Positions 46,801-54,552 of a DNA stretch of 64,000 nucleotides are shown here, piece by piece. The notes under the pieces were generated by a model. The model saw only the letters and a list, made by a program, of their open reading frames with translations. It had not been told where the DNA came from and made no database searches. Each line of letters begins with the position of its first letter. Positions within the stretch are counted from its first letter, which is position 1. The stretch covers positions 620,001 through 684,000 of the forward strand of contig OZ244040.1 of the NCBI GenBank assembly GCA_965215035.1, read 5' to 3'. The DNA comes from Azophilus sp965215035. GTDB lineage: Bacteria; Pseudomonadota; Gammaproteobacteria; Pseudomonadales; Azotimanducaceae. The position numbers and the translations under genes were made by a program.

Positions 46801-47340
46801 GTCGACCACCACATGGCGGTTCGCTGCGATGTCCCGAAACGGAATGGTGTTGTGGCGCAGCCACAGCAGGTGCGACTTCAGGGGGGTGCAACCGTCACGT
46901 CGAGCCAATGATCGCGCCACCGGTAGTGGATGCCTGATTACCCAGACGAAGTCGGGTTTTCCCCAGCGGCCTTGCGCAAGAACCCGGTGCCAGAATGGCC
47001 ACAGCCGAGCCGTGCGCGGGTCCTTGAAAGCCCAAGCCGTGTTGCCCGCTGTTTTGGCCTCCACCAGCGATCTGGCTTGTTCGACCAAGGGCATCAGGCT
47101 CGGTGCCGCCATGAGCGCCTCGTCCCCTGCTCCAATCACATCCCATTCCAACGCCAGAACCCTCATAAGACGCCTGTTCAGTTCCAGCACGTCTCGGTCT
47201 TCCCAGTGTCCCTTGGCGTTGTCCGGGGCGGCATCAACAGAAAGATTGTCACCCAGTTGCACACCCATGGCCTGTAAGCCTCGGGTCACCAAGCTGGTGC
47301 CGGACCGGTGCATGCCGACGACAACAATCACCCGGCCCAT
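43831..47340 (-). CDS. Sulfotransferase / coiled-coil / two-glycosyltransferase fusion
   Basis: About 1169 residues. Residues 1-230: sulfotransferase-type domain with VVVGMHRSGTSLVTRGL (5'-PSB loop) and FKDPRTARLWPFW, VWVIRHPLPVARSLARRDG. Residues 290-480: predicted coiled coil with three 41-residue repeats (AETLRGQFAEVGRRVGEAE). Residues 550-890: a GT-B-type glycosyltransferase (DWHFRFQRPQQLAKQLG, GYLGAIADWFDIDL, SPVKIYEYLAAGKPVVATG). Residues 912-1169: a GT-A family 2 domain (VSVIVLTYNN, LVDNASTDGS, VVLNNDTYV, FFEDDDYC). It could build and sulfate a surface polysaccharide, with the coiled coil spacing the modules. The start at 47340 has GGGAG upstream. It lies downstream of wecB and a glycosyltransferase in the same direction. 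All modules keep key residues. Confidence 0.85.
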   Translation of the reverse strand: MGRVIVVVGMHRSGTSLVTRGLQAMGVQLGDNLSVDAAPDNAKGHWEDRDVLELNRRLMRVLALEWDVIGAGDEALMAAPSLMPLVEQARSLVEAKTAGNTAWAFKDPRTARLWPFWHRVLAQGRWGKPDFVWVIRHPLPVARSLARRDGCTPLKSHLLWLRHNTIPFRDIAANRHVVVDYDRMLRQPRVELQRMAGALTLEVEDEPAIAGFADRFLDPGLRHFGHDGESTASTGLGLVAARAYRILEPVACDSARLTDPDFQARWRDVCQEAATFADVAPRVDITTVAASSLREIENRLREEQRRSQSDHATKLREQVAETLRGQFAEVGRRVGEAETMLSESQQKRHEALASGLREQMAETLRGQFAEVGRRVGEAETMLSESQQKRHEALASGLREQMAETLRGQFAEVGRRVGEAETMLSESQQKRHEALASQHREQFAEVGRRIEQVQSQLLTVESGLERSRADLAFANELLNKERYSVLKPLLRRTYRFGARTVQRLPAPVEQRLRRLKRKLLPTSMATTVTIGGVAEAGQVENDIGVFGDFDRSPGCYDILVCPVIDWHFRFQRPQQLAKQLGASGHRVCYLSTTFEPTDAPSFSIQQSPATNVVLVKLGLPGNHPSIYKDLLTDRQRELLSVAIGRLVEKGRLGNLVAIVDLPFWRSLVEAIPGCLMVYDCMDYHGGFSTNSPKLIEEEPLLLKQADLVITSSAGLSQIVGQTAENVLIRNAGEIAYFGKTAESPAYPSERLVAGYLGAIADWFDIDLVAAAARRFPDWDFVLVGSTDFCDVSRAEKLANVKLIGEVSYDRAAAWVHSFDVAMIPFKLTKLTQCTSPVKIYEYLAAGKPVVATGLPEVRLMGEVAHVADTGEGFMQLLEAAMAERDDSALAARRRQWAAAHDWKDRADRLQKAIGSAFPKVSVIVLTYNNLSFTKACLHSLEANTRYPDWELVLVDNASTDGSCEFLADYSIRNAHAKLIQNDENLGFAAGNNRGLEAAAGEYLVVLNNDTYVTRGWLLDLVRHLRQDPNLGLVGTVTNNIGNEAKIDIHYKDMAEMQQAAYAYTSCHAREELDVNVVGFFCTAMPRVVFETVGGLDERFGLGFFEDDDYCRRVAEAGYRITIAEDVFVHHHLSASFDLLDRERRQALFDRNKALYEEKWGEWTPHRYRDQ
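46045..46413. repeat. Three tandem 123-base repeats in the fusion gene
   Basis: CTCATGCCGCTTTTGCTGCG recurs at 46045, 46168 and 46291, a period of 123 bases (41 codons). The copies are nearly identical apart from the end of the last. They encode heptad-like coiled-coil units, so copy number could set the length of the rod between enzyme modules. Confidence 0.9.
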
Positions 47341-47723
47341 AATCGCTCCCTGAGATTGCGGGTTGGCCGCCAACTGAAGATGCCGGAGCTAACCCGCATA
47401 TCGCACCCAGCCCCTCGTTGAGTTCTCGAATTCGTTGGTTTCCTCTGCATTGCCTGCATGTCGGCAAAGGTTGTTCCGGGTACAAACCACTCTAGCCGCA
47501 CCTCCGCTTGTCCTTTGCCCAGGTGCGCACTTGCTCCCTCCACCGCTGGCGGGACGAGGCCTCCGGTCGCGGTGGCGGGCGTGCGTACGGGCAAAATCCG
47601 GCGCAATCACCGTGGCCCTTGTTGCAATATGCGGGCTAATCGGGGTGCCGGCGTACAGCACAGGTACCCACAGGGGCCGGGATTCCGACGGGTTTGATAG
47701 CGGCGGTTCAGGCGGCACCCCGT
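47341..47723. other. Gene-free stretch upstream of the long fusion gene
   Basis: About 380 bases between the glycosyltransferase stop and the fusion gene start. No open frame here resembles a protein family. The ribosome site GGGAG of the fusion gene is at its left edge; a promoter is expected but I cannot point to one. Confidence 0.45.
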
Positions 47724-48848
47724 TCAGTGAACACCCGTCTTTAGCACATGAGCGTTGAAAAAGGCCGATCTCTCGAATCTTGAGCGCCAAGCATGCTCGG
47801 TTCGAAACCGGGCAAGTGCATCGCACGAAACGCTCAGGCCCTCTCCGATGCGGCCGAGTATACCCTGAAAATCCGTGCCCCGATCCACCAGATACACAGC
47901 CTGTTCCGACCCGCGCACCGCCATCTCGCCGAAACTGGTGGAAATCACAGGAAGCCCCGCCGCTCGGTACTCGTAGTACTTGATCGGGTCCACGGCAGCG
48001 GTGAGCCGGTTAACCTTGAAAGGGATAAGCCCGGCTGTAAAACCACAGAGCGCACCCGGTACTTCCTCGCTCGCCCACTCGCCGCGCAGATGCACATTGG
48101 CAGGCAGTCCAGGCGCCGGCGGGGTCACCACCGGCCCCACGAGGTCGAAACGCACTTCCGGGAGCTTTCGAGCCATCTCGTCGAGTAGCGCCCAGTCGAA
48201 CCAGCTACCAATCGTACCCACATAGCCGAAAACCGGTTGGCCGCCATCATTGTTGCCAAGGGTTTTCCGGGTAGGCTCCGGCGGCGGAGTGAACCCGTTG
48301 CGCAGCAGTTCCGCATCGAACCCCCCTCGGGCAAACTTGTCCTGCAACGCTCGGGAGGAGACGAGTATGGCATCGACACCACGGGCAATTCGGCCTTCTA
48401 TCCGCTTGCTCAACCAGCACGAAAACCCACCATAGAACTCGGGAAAATCGTCCATTGCATCGTAGCAACTCGTGCGGGGGGAGGTGTTCCCGAGCAGGTG
48501 CAGGGCAAGAAAGTGGGGACGCCCGACAACCAGAATCCAATCCGTCCCCACGGTAAAGGCATGGACACGCTTGAGTACCGACTTCCAGACGAGCCGCCTC
48601 ACCGAGGGTGCGCTCATTACGGGGTCCGCGCCCAGAACCGTGGGCAACAGGACTTCCACGGCCTTATCGACCCTCGGGTACTTCCGCGACGCCCCCCGCC
48701 TGAAATCGGCAAGTCTTGGCAGCCGACCGGGATAGGGGTCGATCCACAACGTACGCCCGCCGCTGCGCTCGTTGAAAAACTCGACGAAACGATGCGGCCG
48801 TTGCGCAAAGCCCGCATAAGGTACCGGCGCCGCGTAAACCAGCCTCAC
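47724..48848 (-). CDS. GT-B glycosyltransferase (family 4-like)
   Basis: A 374-residue glycosyltransferase. RPHRFVEFFNERSGGRTLWI at the N-terminus, SCYDAMDDFPEFYGGFSCWL and DAILVSSRALQDKFA mid-way, FGYVGTIGSWFDWALLDEMA, and DPIKYYEYRAAGLPVISTSF near the end match the GT-B module of the neighbouring fusion protein block by block. The two are therefore homologous. It should transfer a sugar from a nucleotide-sugar donor onto a surface glycan. It starts with GTG and overlaps the stop of wecB by 3 bases, so the two are translationally coupled. Confidence 0.82.
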   Translation of the reverse strand: MRLVYAAPVPYAGFAQRPHRFVEFFNERSGGRTLWIDPYPGRLPRLADFRRGASRKYPRVDKAVEVLLPTVLGADPVMSAPSVRRLVWKSVLKRVHAFTVGTDWILVVGRPHFLALHLLGNTSPRTSCYDAMDDFPEFYGGFSCWLSKRIEGRIARGVDAILVSSRALQDKFARGGFDAELLRNGFTPPPEPTRKTLGNNDGGQPVFGYVGTIGSWFDWALLDEMARKLPEVRFDLVGPVVTPPAPGLPANVHLRGEWASEEVPGALCGFTAGLIPFKVNRLTAAVDPIKYYEYRAAGLPVISTSFGEMAVRGSEQAVYLVDRGTDFQGILGRIGEGLSVSCDALARFRTEHAWRSRFERSAFFNAHVLKTGVH

Positions 48849-49987
48849 CCGAGTGCTCCCAAGCCACCGATGTGCCGCACGATACGCTCGGCGGCTTTGC
48901 CGTCCCCGTAGGGAGAAACGCCCTTGGCCATTCTGCGGTACGCATCCGGGTTATCGAGCAGCACCGATACCCGGTCGACAATTCTTTCGCTGTCTGTCCC
49001 AACCAGTTCCACGACGCCTTCCGCAACGGCCTCCGGGCGCTCGGTTTCGTCTCTCAACACCAGTACCGGCTTGGCGAGCGCCGGCGCTTCCTCCTGGACC
49101 CCCCCCGAGTCGGACAGCACCAAATAGGCCCGTCTCATGGCGGCTACAAACCTGGGGTAATCAAGCGGCTCACACAGAGTCGCCTGGCGCAGCGCACCGA
49201 GCTTGCGCTTGACAACGCACTGGACATTGGGATTGGGGTGCACGGGAAACAAAAAATGCAGGTCCGTGTATTTCCTAGCCAGGTCACTGATCGCGTCGCA
49301 TATGGAGGCCATCCGCGACCCGAAGTTCTCGCGACGGTGCGCGGTAACCAGAATCATCCTGTCGCTAGGCGACAGCTCGAAACCCAACGGCGGTTTCTGC
49401 TCCGCGACCATGTACAACGCATCGATCACCGTGTTGCCGGTTACACAAATGCGACTGGCGGGTACACCTTCCCGCAGCAGGTTGTGGCGGGCCCCGGGCG
49501 TCGGCGCGAAATTGATGCTCGCCAGCCGCCCGGCAACAACCCGGTTCATCTCCTCTGGCCAGGGGTAGTCGAAATCGTGGGTTCTAAGGCCCGCCTCGAC
49601 ATGGCCGAAGGGAATCTTTCGGTAGAAGCTGGCAAGCGCTGTCACCATGACCGAGGTCGTATCGCCCTGGGCGAGCACCAAGGCCGGGCGAAACTCCTCC
49701 AGACAGGAATCCATGCCCGCCATCAGCCGTGCGGTCAACGCCGCAAGCGCCTGATTCGGGCGCATGGCGTCCAAGTCCATGTCCGGGACGATGCCGAACA
49801 CTTGCAATACCTGATCGAGCATCTCGCGGTGTTGGGCCGTGGCCACCACCTTGACATCCCACCGCCCGGAACGCCGCAACGCCAGCACCACCGGCGCCAT
49901 CTTGATGACCTCCGGCCGGGTGCCGACAACGCAGAGAATTTTTGGCGGGCACGTTTGCTGTTCGGTTTCGGGGTAGAATTCCACCAT
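48845..49987 (-). CDS. wecB: UDP-N-acetylglucosamine 2-epimerase (non-hydrolysing)
   Basis: About 380 residues, the usual length. ILCVVGTRPEVIKMAPVVLA, VVATAQHREMLDQVL, VLAQGDTTSVMVTALASFY, GHVEAGLRTHDFDYPWPEEM and LVTAHRRENFGSRM are all hallmark blocks, with SDSGGVQEEAPALAKPVLVL near the end. It interconverts UDP-GlcNAc and UDP-ManNAc and so supplies ManNAc for surface glycans. The open frame extends past the true start; ATG codons at 49987, 49993 and 49999 are possible. The first overlaps the divergent gene's ATG. A glycosyltransferase follows directly. Confidence 0.92.
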   Translation of the reverse strand: MVEFYPETEQQTCPPKILCVVGTRPEVIKMAPVVLALRRSGRWDVKVVATAQHREMLDQVLQVFGIVPDMDLDAMRPNQALAALTARLMAGMDSCLEEFRPALVLAQGDTTSVMVTALASFYRKIPFGHVEAGLRTHDFDYPWPEEMNRVVAGRLASINFAPTPGARHNLLREGVPASRICVTGNTVIDALYMVAEQKPPLGFELSPSDRMILVTAHRRENFGSRMASICDAISDLARKYTDLHFLFPVHPNPNVQCVVKRKLGALRQATLCEPLDYPRFVAAMRRAYLVLSDSGGVQEEAPALAKPVLVLRDETERPEAVAEGVVELVGTDSERIVDRVSVLLDNPDAYRRMAKGVSPYGDGKAAERIVRHIGGLGALG

Positions 49988-51179
49988 GACCATAACCATC
50001 CTAACAGGGCTGCCCGGCTCGGGAAAATCCGAAACACTCATCACCCAAGTCAAATCCGCGCGACGCGAAAACCGCACGGCACTCACGTTCATGTGCAGCG
50101 ACTCGCCGACGCTCCGCGCCCGGCCCCGCATCACCGACCTCGGACAAATGGGCTGCCGTTCGGGCTTGAGAATACCCGTGGATCACTTCGTATCCTCCGA
50201 GCGGGCCATTGAACTGATGGTCAAGGCCTCCCCGGGCACTCTACTGGCTTTTGACGAGGCCCAACACTTCAGCGAACGACTCGTCGACTCCTGGTGTGCG
50301 GCCGCGGACGGCGGCGCGGAGATACTAATCGCCTCCCCCAGTGCAGCCCAACTCTGCGCGTTGAACCGCCTCGGGCATCGGGCCACCCGCCTGCGGATCC
50401 TGTGTCAAGCCTGCGAAGCCCAAGAGGCTGCCCGGTTTTTCTGTTTCCTTGAGGAAGACCGGACCGAATCCCTCTGCGAGGGCTGCTATAGCCACAGGCA
50501 GGCCGAGGTGGAAAACGAGATTGTCGAGCACCTGCGCCGCAACCGACCCAGGCCCGGAGAAAATTGGACGTCCCAGCCCGTCGAGTTGCCCGCGTGCGCC
50601 AGTTGGCGCCTGACCCGGGAGGATAGCCGGCAGCGCTTCCATATCATGCACAACGCCTGCGCAGGCCAAGGCCTGCCCGGGGCCTATTCGACATACCTCG
50701 ACATCGGCTGCAAGACCGGCTACTTCTGTAGTCGAATGGCTCAAGCGGGTTTCAAACCCACGGGCATCGACACGGCAGCCAACGACATAGAGGCTGCACG
50801 ACTACTTGGCACCTTTTTTCGCCACGACTACGCAACCTATGTGCTTGCCGACATTCACGAGTACATGCATGGCATGCAAGACCACGCCTTCGATGTGGCC
50901 TCGGCATTCAGCGGCTCGCAACGGGCAGTGCTTTGGGGCAACCCCGAAAAGACCTTCAATTGCCTGCGCGAACTGTTCCGGATAACGGGACGCATCTGCG
51001 TTCTTGAGCCCGGCGGGGCGGCCCGAGCCGAGCCCGCCGACCAGCTCGATGCACCGGACAACATCCGCCCGGTGTACAACTTGATGCAAACAGAGGGCGG
51101 ATTCGAGCGCATCGATCACATCGACAGAAGACACGAGGGCCTCATGCACGACCTGTTAATCGGCTACAAGCCCCGGTAG
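49986..51179 (+). CDS. Thymidine-kinase-like P-loop / zinc-ribbon / methyltransferase fusion
   Basis: A 397-residue protein with two parts. Residues 1-185 look like thymidine kinase: TGLPGSGKSETLI (P-loop, residues 7-19), LLAFDEAQHF (residues 86-95, like the TK Walker B iDEAQF), and two cysteine pairs CQAC (140/143) and CEGC (164/167) that fit the TK zinc lasso. Residues 235-395 are a class I methyltransferase with YLDIGCKTGYF and GIDTAAND. I know of no standard family with this combination. It sits in a glycan cluster, so a role in modifying a nucleotide-linked or lipid-linked sugar is possible but speculative. Its ATG overlaps that of wecB on the other strand; the P-loop begins so early that a later start is excluded. 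Confidence 0.65.
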   Translation: MTITILTGLPGSGKSETLITQVKSARRENRTALTFMCSDSPTLRARPRITDLGQMGCRSGLRIPVDHFVSSERAIELMVKASPGTLLAFDEAQHFSERLVDSWCAAADGGAEILIASPSAAQLCALNRLGHRATRLRILCQACEAQEAARFFCFLEEDRTESLCEGCYSHRQAEVENEIVEHLRRNRPRPGENWTSQPVELPACASWRLTREDSRQRFHIMHNACAGQGLPGAYSTYLDIGCKTGYFCSRMAQAGFKPTGIDTAANDIEAARLLGTFFRHDYATYVLADIHEYMHGMQDHAFDVASAFSGSQRAVLWGNPEKTFNCLRELFRITGRICVLEPGGAARAEPADQLDAPDNIRPVYNLMQTEGGFERIDHIDRRHEGLMHDLLIGYKPR

Positions 51180-51205
51180 GGGCCCGTGCAAGCGGGGGCC
51201 GTTCG

Positions 51206-51330
51206 TTGATACTCGCCGATACCGGTGAGCTTCGCCGCAAGCTTACCTACGACATCGCAATCTACGGCACCGGACCCGCCGGGGTGGAGACCTCCGTGCG
51301 GCTTCATCCGCGCTCGGCCGGCCGGTTATG
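51206..51330 (+). pseudogene. N-terminal remnant of an FAD-dependent (GMC-like) oxidoreductase
   Basis: From the TTG at 51206 the frame reads LILADTGELRRKLTYDIAIY and GTGPAGVETSVRL. This is an FAD-binding Rossmann start (YDIAIxGTGPAG) in the setting seen in GMC oxidoreductases. After about 33 residues similarity stops and the frame runs on into the leader of the double sulfotransferase. It is a 5' remnant. Confidence 0.5.
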
Positions 51331-51378
51331 CTCACCGCTCCACGCGTCCTCAAATCGGGGGCATGGTTACCGTCTAGC

Positions 51379-53088
51379 ATGACTGGGATGTCTCAGATTG
51401 TCGTACTCGGAATGCGCGAATCCGGCGCACCCGCCCTAACCCGGCTGATCGCCTCCATGGGCGCACAGGCCGACCGGCACCGGGGTTTGGAGGGCGACCG
51501 GCCCGAGCGTCCACAAAGCGCCTGGGAACACCCCGGCGTCCGGGACCTGAACGAGGGCATACTGGCGGCGCTGGGAAAAAGTTGGCTCGATTGTGGCGAC
51601 TTGGCCCTCGACAGGCTACCCGCGGCCAACTTGCGGCAATTCCGCAACGCGGCGGCGGCTATCGTCACCTCGCTGGAGACCGGTACCCCCTGCGCAATCC
51701 ATGACCCCCACATGCCCCTCCTACTCGATCTTTGGAAGCCCCTTCTGCCCCGGGCAGTGTATGTTCTGGTACATCGCTCACCGAGGATAGTCGCGCAATC
51801 GATCAGTTTGCGCTACGGCCTGCCCCTGGAATTCTGTTTGGCGCTGTGGGAGCGGTATAACCTGGCGGCACTTGCCGGTAGTTCGGGTTCGCGCCGAACG
51901 ATTATCGCCTACGAGCAGATGCTACGAGACCCGCTGAGGACGGCCGGAAAGCTCCATGCGGAACTCAAAGCACTGGGGATTGGCGGCTTGGAGGTTCCAG
52001 CCCCGCGATCCTTTCACGCATCGACCGACGCTGGGCTGGAGGATGTACGCCTTACCCCCGAACAGCGCGCTCTGGCGCACGCACTTGAAGACGGGTCCGC
52101 GCTCAACAAGCACGCCTTCAAGGCTTCGACAACCGCAGTCGGAGGGGTTGGGCAAGGCCAGGCTCCGCCGCAAGCCGCCGAACAACACCCCCACACCGCA
52201 TTGCTCAAAGTAAAGCTGCTTCGTCAACGCGAGAAAGTGCAAGCACTGCGCACCGAGATTGAACAGTTGCGCCAAGCTACGGAATCGCAACCCGCAACTG
52301 AGGCACCCGGGCGCTCCAAGGGCGTATTCATCATCGGTTGTCCGCGCTCTGGAACCAGTGTCTTCGCCTGGGCGCTCGCGCAGCACCCCAATTTCTGGAC
52401 ATCCGCAGAGTCGGATTACCTGCTGAGACTTTTCGGTCAGGGGCATCTACACACTGTGTACACGGAGGCACTTAAACGCGCCGATGTGGGTTGGTTGAAC
52501 AAACACAAGGTCGGCTTCACCGAATTCGTCGAGAAGCTCGGGCTCGGTGCGGAAGCCCTGTTCGCCAGCAGGGCAGGCAACGCGCGCTGGGTCGATGCCA
52601 CCCCAGGTTACACCCTGATGATCGAAGAATTGCTCAAGCTCTTTCCCGCCGCCCGTTTTCTGCACATTCTGCGCGACGGTCGGTCAGTCGTGAACTCCAT
52701 GATCTCAAGCGACTTCGACATCGATTGGGCTACCGACTTCGCCGCCGCCTGCCGCACCTGGGCTCACTACGCAATGCTCGGCCACAAGGCTGTCCAAGCG
52801 CATCCCGAGCGCGTGCTCGAGGTCCGACACCATGAGCTGGCAGCCCGGCCGAAGTCCGAGCTGGCCCGGGTATTCGCATTTCTTGGCGAACAGCCATGCG
52901 ATCGGTCGGTCAACCTGATCTCCAAGGGACGCATAAATTCCAGCTACGGAAATGTTCGTCCGGGCGACATCAAGCTAGCCAAGGACCCGGCGACGGTGCC
53001 CCAGCGACCCTGGGAACAGTGGACACCCGCACAGCATAGGATTTTCTCGCGGATCGCCGGCGAAGCGATGGCGATACTCGATTACTGA
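51379..53088 (+). CDS. Double sulfotransferase with degenerate first domain
   Basis: About 569 residues. Residues 5-250 follow the plan of the sulfotransferase domain in the long fusion protein, but the 5'-PSB loop reads VLGMRESGAPALTRL in place of GMHRSGTS, so PAPS binding is probably lost. Residues 275-305 are a short coiled coil. Residues 316-565 are an intact sulfotransferase: FIIGCPRSGTSVFAWAL, LHILRDGRSVVNSMISSD for the 3'-phosphate, and WEQWTPAQHRIF at the end. The first domain may now bind the acceptor or serve dimerisation. The frame is open from 51328 over worn sequence, so the ATG at 51379 (or 51388) is preferred; ribosome sites are weak. Last gene of the glycan locus. Confidence 0.78.
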   Translation: MTGMSQIVVLGMRESGAPALTRLIASMGAQADRHRGLEGDRPERPQSAWEHPGVRDLNEGILAALGKSWLDCGDLALDRLPAANLRQFRNAAAAIVTSLETGTPCAIHDPHMPLLLDLWKPLLPRAVYVLVHRSPRIVAQSISLRYGLPLEFCLALWERYNLAALAGSSGSRRTIIAYEQMLRDPLRTAGKLHAELKALGIGGLEVPAPRSFHASTDAGLEDVRLTPEQRALAHALEDGSALNKHAFKASTTAVGGVGQGQAPPQAAEQHPHTALLKVKLLRQREKVQALRTEIEQLRQATESQPATEAPGRSKGVFIIGCPRSGTSVFAWALAQHPNFWTSAESDYLLRLFGQGHLHTVYTEALKRADVGWLNKHKVGFTEFVEKLGLGAEALFASRAGNARWVDATPGYTLMIEELLKLFPAARFLHILRDGRSVVNSMISSDFDIDWATDFAAACRTWAHYAMLGHKAVQAHPERVLEVRHHELAARPKSELARVFAFLGEQPCDRSVNLISKGRINSSYGNVRPGDIKLAKDPATVPQRPWEQWTPAQHRIFSRIAGEAMAILDY

Positions 53089-53220
53089 ATTGCCTTGCTG
53101 CACGGTGATCTTGTGCATCCGGGGCACCTTGAACTTGGGCAACTTCGGCATCTTCGGCATCGCGCGGCCCGCCACCAGCACGGCACTGGCCAGCAACAGC
53201 GCGAACAGGCTTCGGCTCAT
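53088..53220 (-). pseudogene. bamE: 5' remnant of bamE
   Basis: MSRSLFALLLASAVLVAG looks like a lipoprotein signal and is followed by FKVPRMHKITVQQGNSVIE, which matches the start of BamE (V-KIDVQQGNVI). The lipobox cysteine is replaced (AGR) and the sequence stops resembling BamE exactly where the double sulfotransferase gene ends on the other strand. BamE helps insert outer-membrane proteins; a functional copy must lie elsewhere. Confidence 0.65.
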
Positions 53221-53324
53221 CCGGGCATCCCGTAGCGTTTGCAGGCGGCGATTAGTAGCGGCAAATCCCGGCTGGGACAAAGTGCGAAGCGAGCGGCTAC
53301 GCACGGGCGCGAGAGGCGATTCGA

Positions 53325-53490
53325 GCTGAGCACTGGAATCTGGAGCGCATTGTTAAGAACGACTGGAACCAGTTCCACGATGGCGATGGGACTGCGTCGT
53401 TTATAGTCACTTCAAACACTGGATATGAATCGGACACCTGGTCACAAGAACTGAACCTGCACGCCTCGTTGATGGACGGCAGCCTCTCTC
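53325..53490 (+). pseudogene. Internal fragment of a TonB-dependent receptor
   Basis: The frame from 53325 reads WNLERIVKNDWNQFHDGDG and then SNTGYESDTWSQELNLHASL. The GYxSDTxSQELNL string is a hallmark of receptor barrels of the kind at 30.4 and 57.2 kb. It is cut on both sides. Confidence 0.55.
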
Positions 53491-53559
53491 GGTCCCGTCG
53501 CCGGTATCCTTTAATCGAGCCACTCATAACTGGGCACCACCACGCACGTGGGGATTGGA

Positions 53560-53830
53560 GGCGATTTGGGGGTTTTAGTCGGGCGCAGCGGACTGGTGCT
53601 CGATGCGGTGGTGGAGGAACGCAAACCGGCCAACAGCAGCCGTTGCCTGCCGATTCTCGAACGGCATGTCGCGCACTTACGGCGCCGCGCCTGCACGGGC
53701 CGCCTTCGACGGCGGCCACGTGGTCATTACGCAATGTGACGACCACCCGGCCAGGCGAGCGCGAGCGAAAGAACTGGGGGTTCGAACCGTGCTGGAAAGC
53801 CAGGCTGACGAGTACATCTCCATTCAGTTG
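53560..53830 (+). pseudogene. Frameshifted DDE transposase remnant
   Basis: One frame gives LDAVVEERKPANSSRCLPIL and ERHVAH; near 53675 the resemblance moves to another frame, YGAAPARAAFDGGH, then RARAKELGVRTVLESQADEY. Joined, they match the catalytic middle of a DDE transposase family often labelled ISNCY (NPADSTRFLPMLERH ... PRQAAADGGYA ... AKARGV). The frameshift and missing ends make it dead. Confidence 0.6.
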
Positions 53831-54276
53831 CACCCACGAGACACCGGCGGCAATTTTTTTGATAGACCGACAGTTGGGTGGAGGCGCACTAGAAGTTGAG
53901 TGTCCTTGGGGTCCAGCAGGATCTGACTGGTAGGCGTCGAGGAACCTTGACAGGGTGACAGGTATAGCGGCGGCCGAGATTCAGTGTGATGGCGCTGAGA
54001 TTGTCGCAAACTAGTGGTCCGAAAATGCGGAGATCCCGGTCGACAGTTCTGATGGGATCCACGTCATGCCGGTGGACAACGCAATCATCCCTGCTGTTGA
54101 AGCAGCTTGTACTTTTCTGGACAATTAACCCGACGGTGTTCGAAAACATCTCCTGTAAGCGCTATACCTTCTGTGGGAATTGTTGGTCTTAAAAGGCGGT
54201 GTGTTAGAAAGTCTGTTAATCGAAGTGCCGTTGCTGGGTTGAACTAGGCAACGCTGGTGTGAGGAGGATTCAAGCT
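53831..54276. other. Gene-free leader region of the ferredoxin gene
   Basis: No protein resemblance is seen on either strand. Base composition shifts to lower GC along this stretch. A weak promoter-like pair, TTGTTG at 54179-54184 and TTAGAA at 54203-54208, lies upstream of the ferredoxin. Confidence 0.35.
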
Positions 54277-54552
54277 ATGGCGTACGTAATTACAGCATCC
54301 TGTATCGGGGACTACTCGTGCTGGGAGATTTGCCCCGTTGACTGCATAGGTCCCGGGCCGAGTGACTCGGGATTTGAAACGTGCGACCAGTTATACATAG
54401 ATCCCGAAGCGTGCATCGACTGCGCGGCCTGCGTGGACGTTTGCCCCGTTTCGGCAATAGCTGAAGAGGCCTCTCTGTCGGCTGGTCTTCAGCCCTACGC
54501 GATGATCAATCGCGCCTATTTCGCTGATCTTCGCGCGCCAAGCTTGCGATGA
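54277..54552 (+). CDS. 7Fe/8Fe-type ferredoxin, P450 redox partner
   Basis: A 91-residue ferredoxin. Cysteine motifs: SCIGDYSCWEICPVDCIGPG (C-x5-C-x3-CP) and CIDCAACVDVCPVSAI (CxxCxxCxxxCP), with LYIDPEACIDC between them. The short first loop and the LYIDPE linker match the ferredoxin module fused to the reductase in mycobacterial FprB-like proteins. Here it is a separate gene whose TGA overlaps the ATG of the reductase (ATGA). It carries electrons from that reductase, most likely to the cytochrome P450 at 60882. Start chosen for AGGAGG 8 bases upstream. Confidence 0.88.
   Translation: MAYVITASCIGDYSCWEICPVDCIGPGPSDSGFETCDQLYIDPEACIDCAACVDVCPVSAIAEEASLSAGLQPYAMINRAYFADLRAPSLR

Noticed and set aside
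51181..51200. Terminator hairpin after the kinase-methyltransferase gene
   Set aside because: GGCCCG and CGGGGGCC pair imperfectly and no T-run follows.
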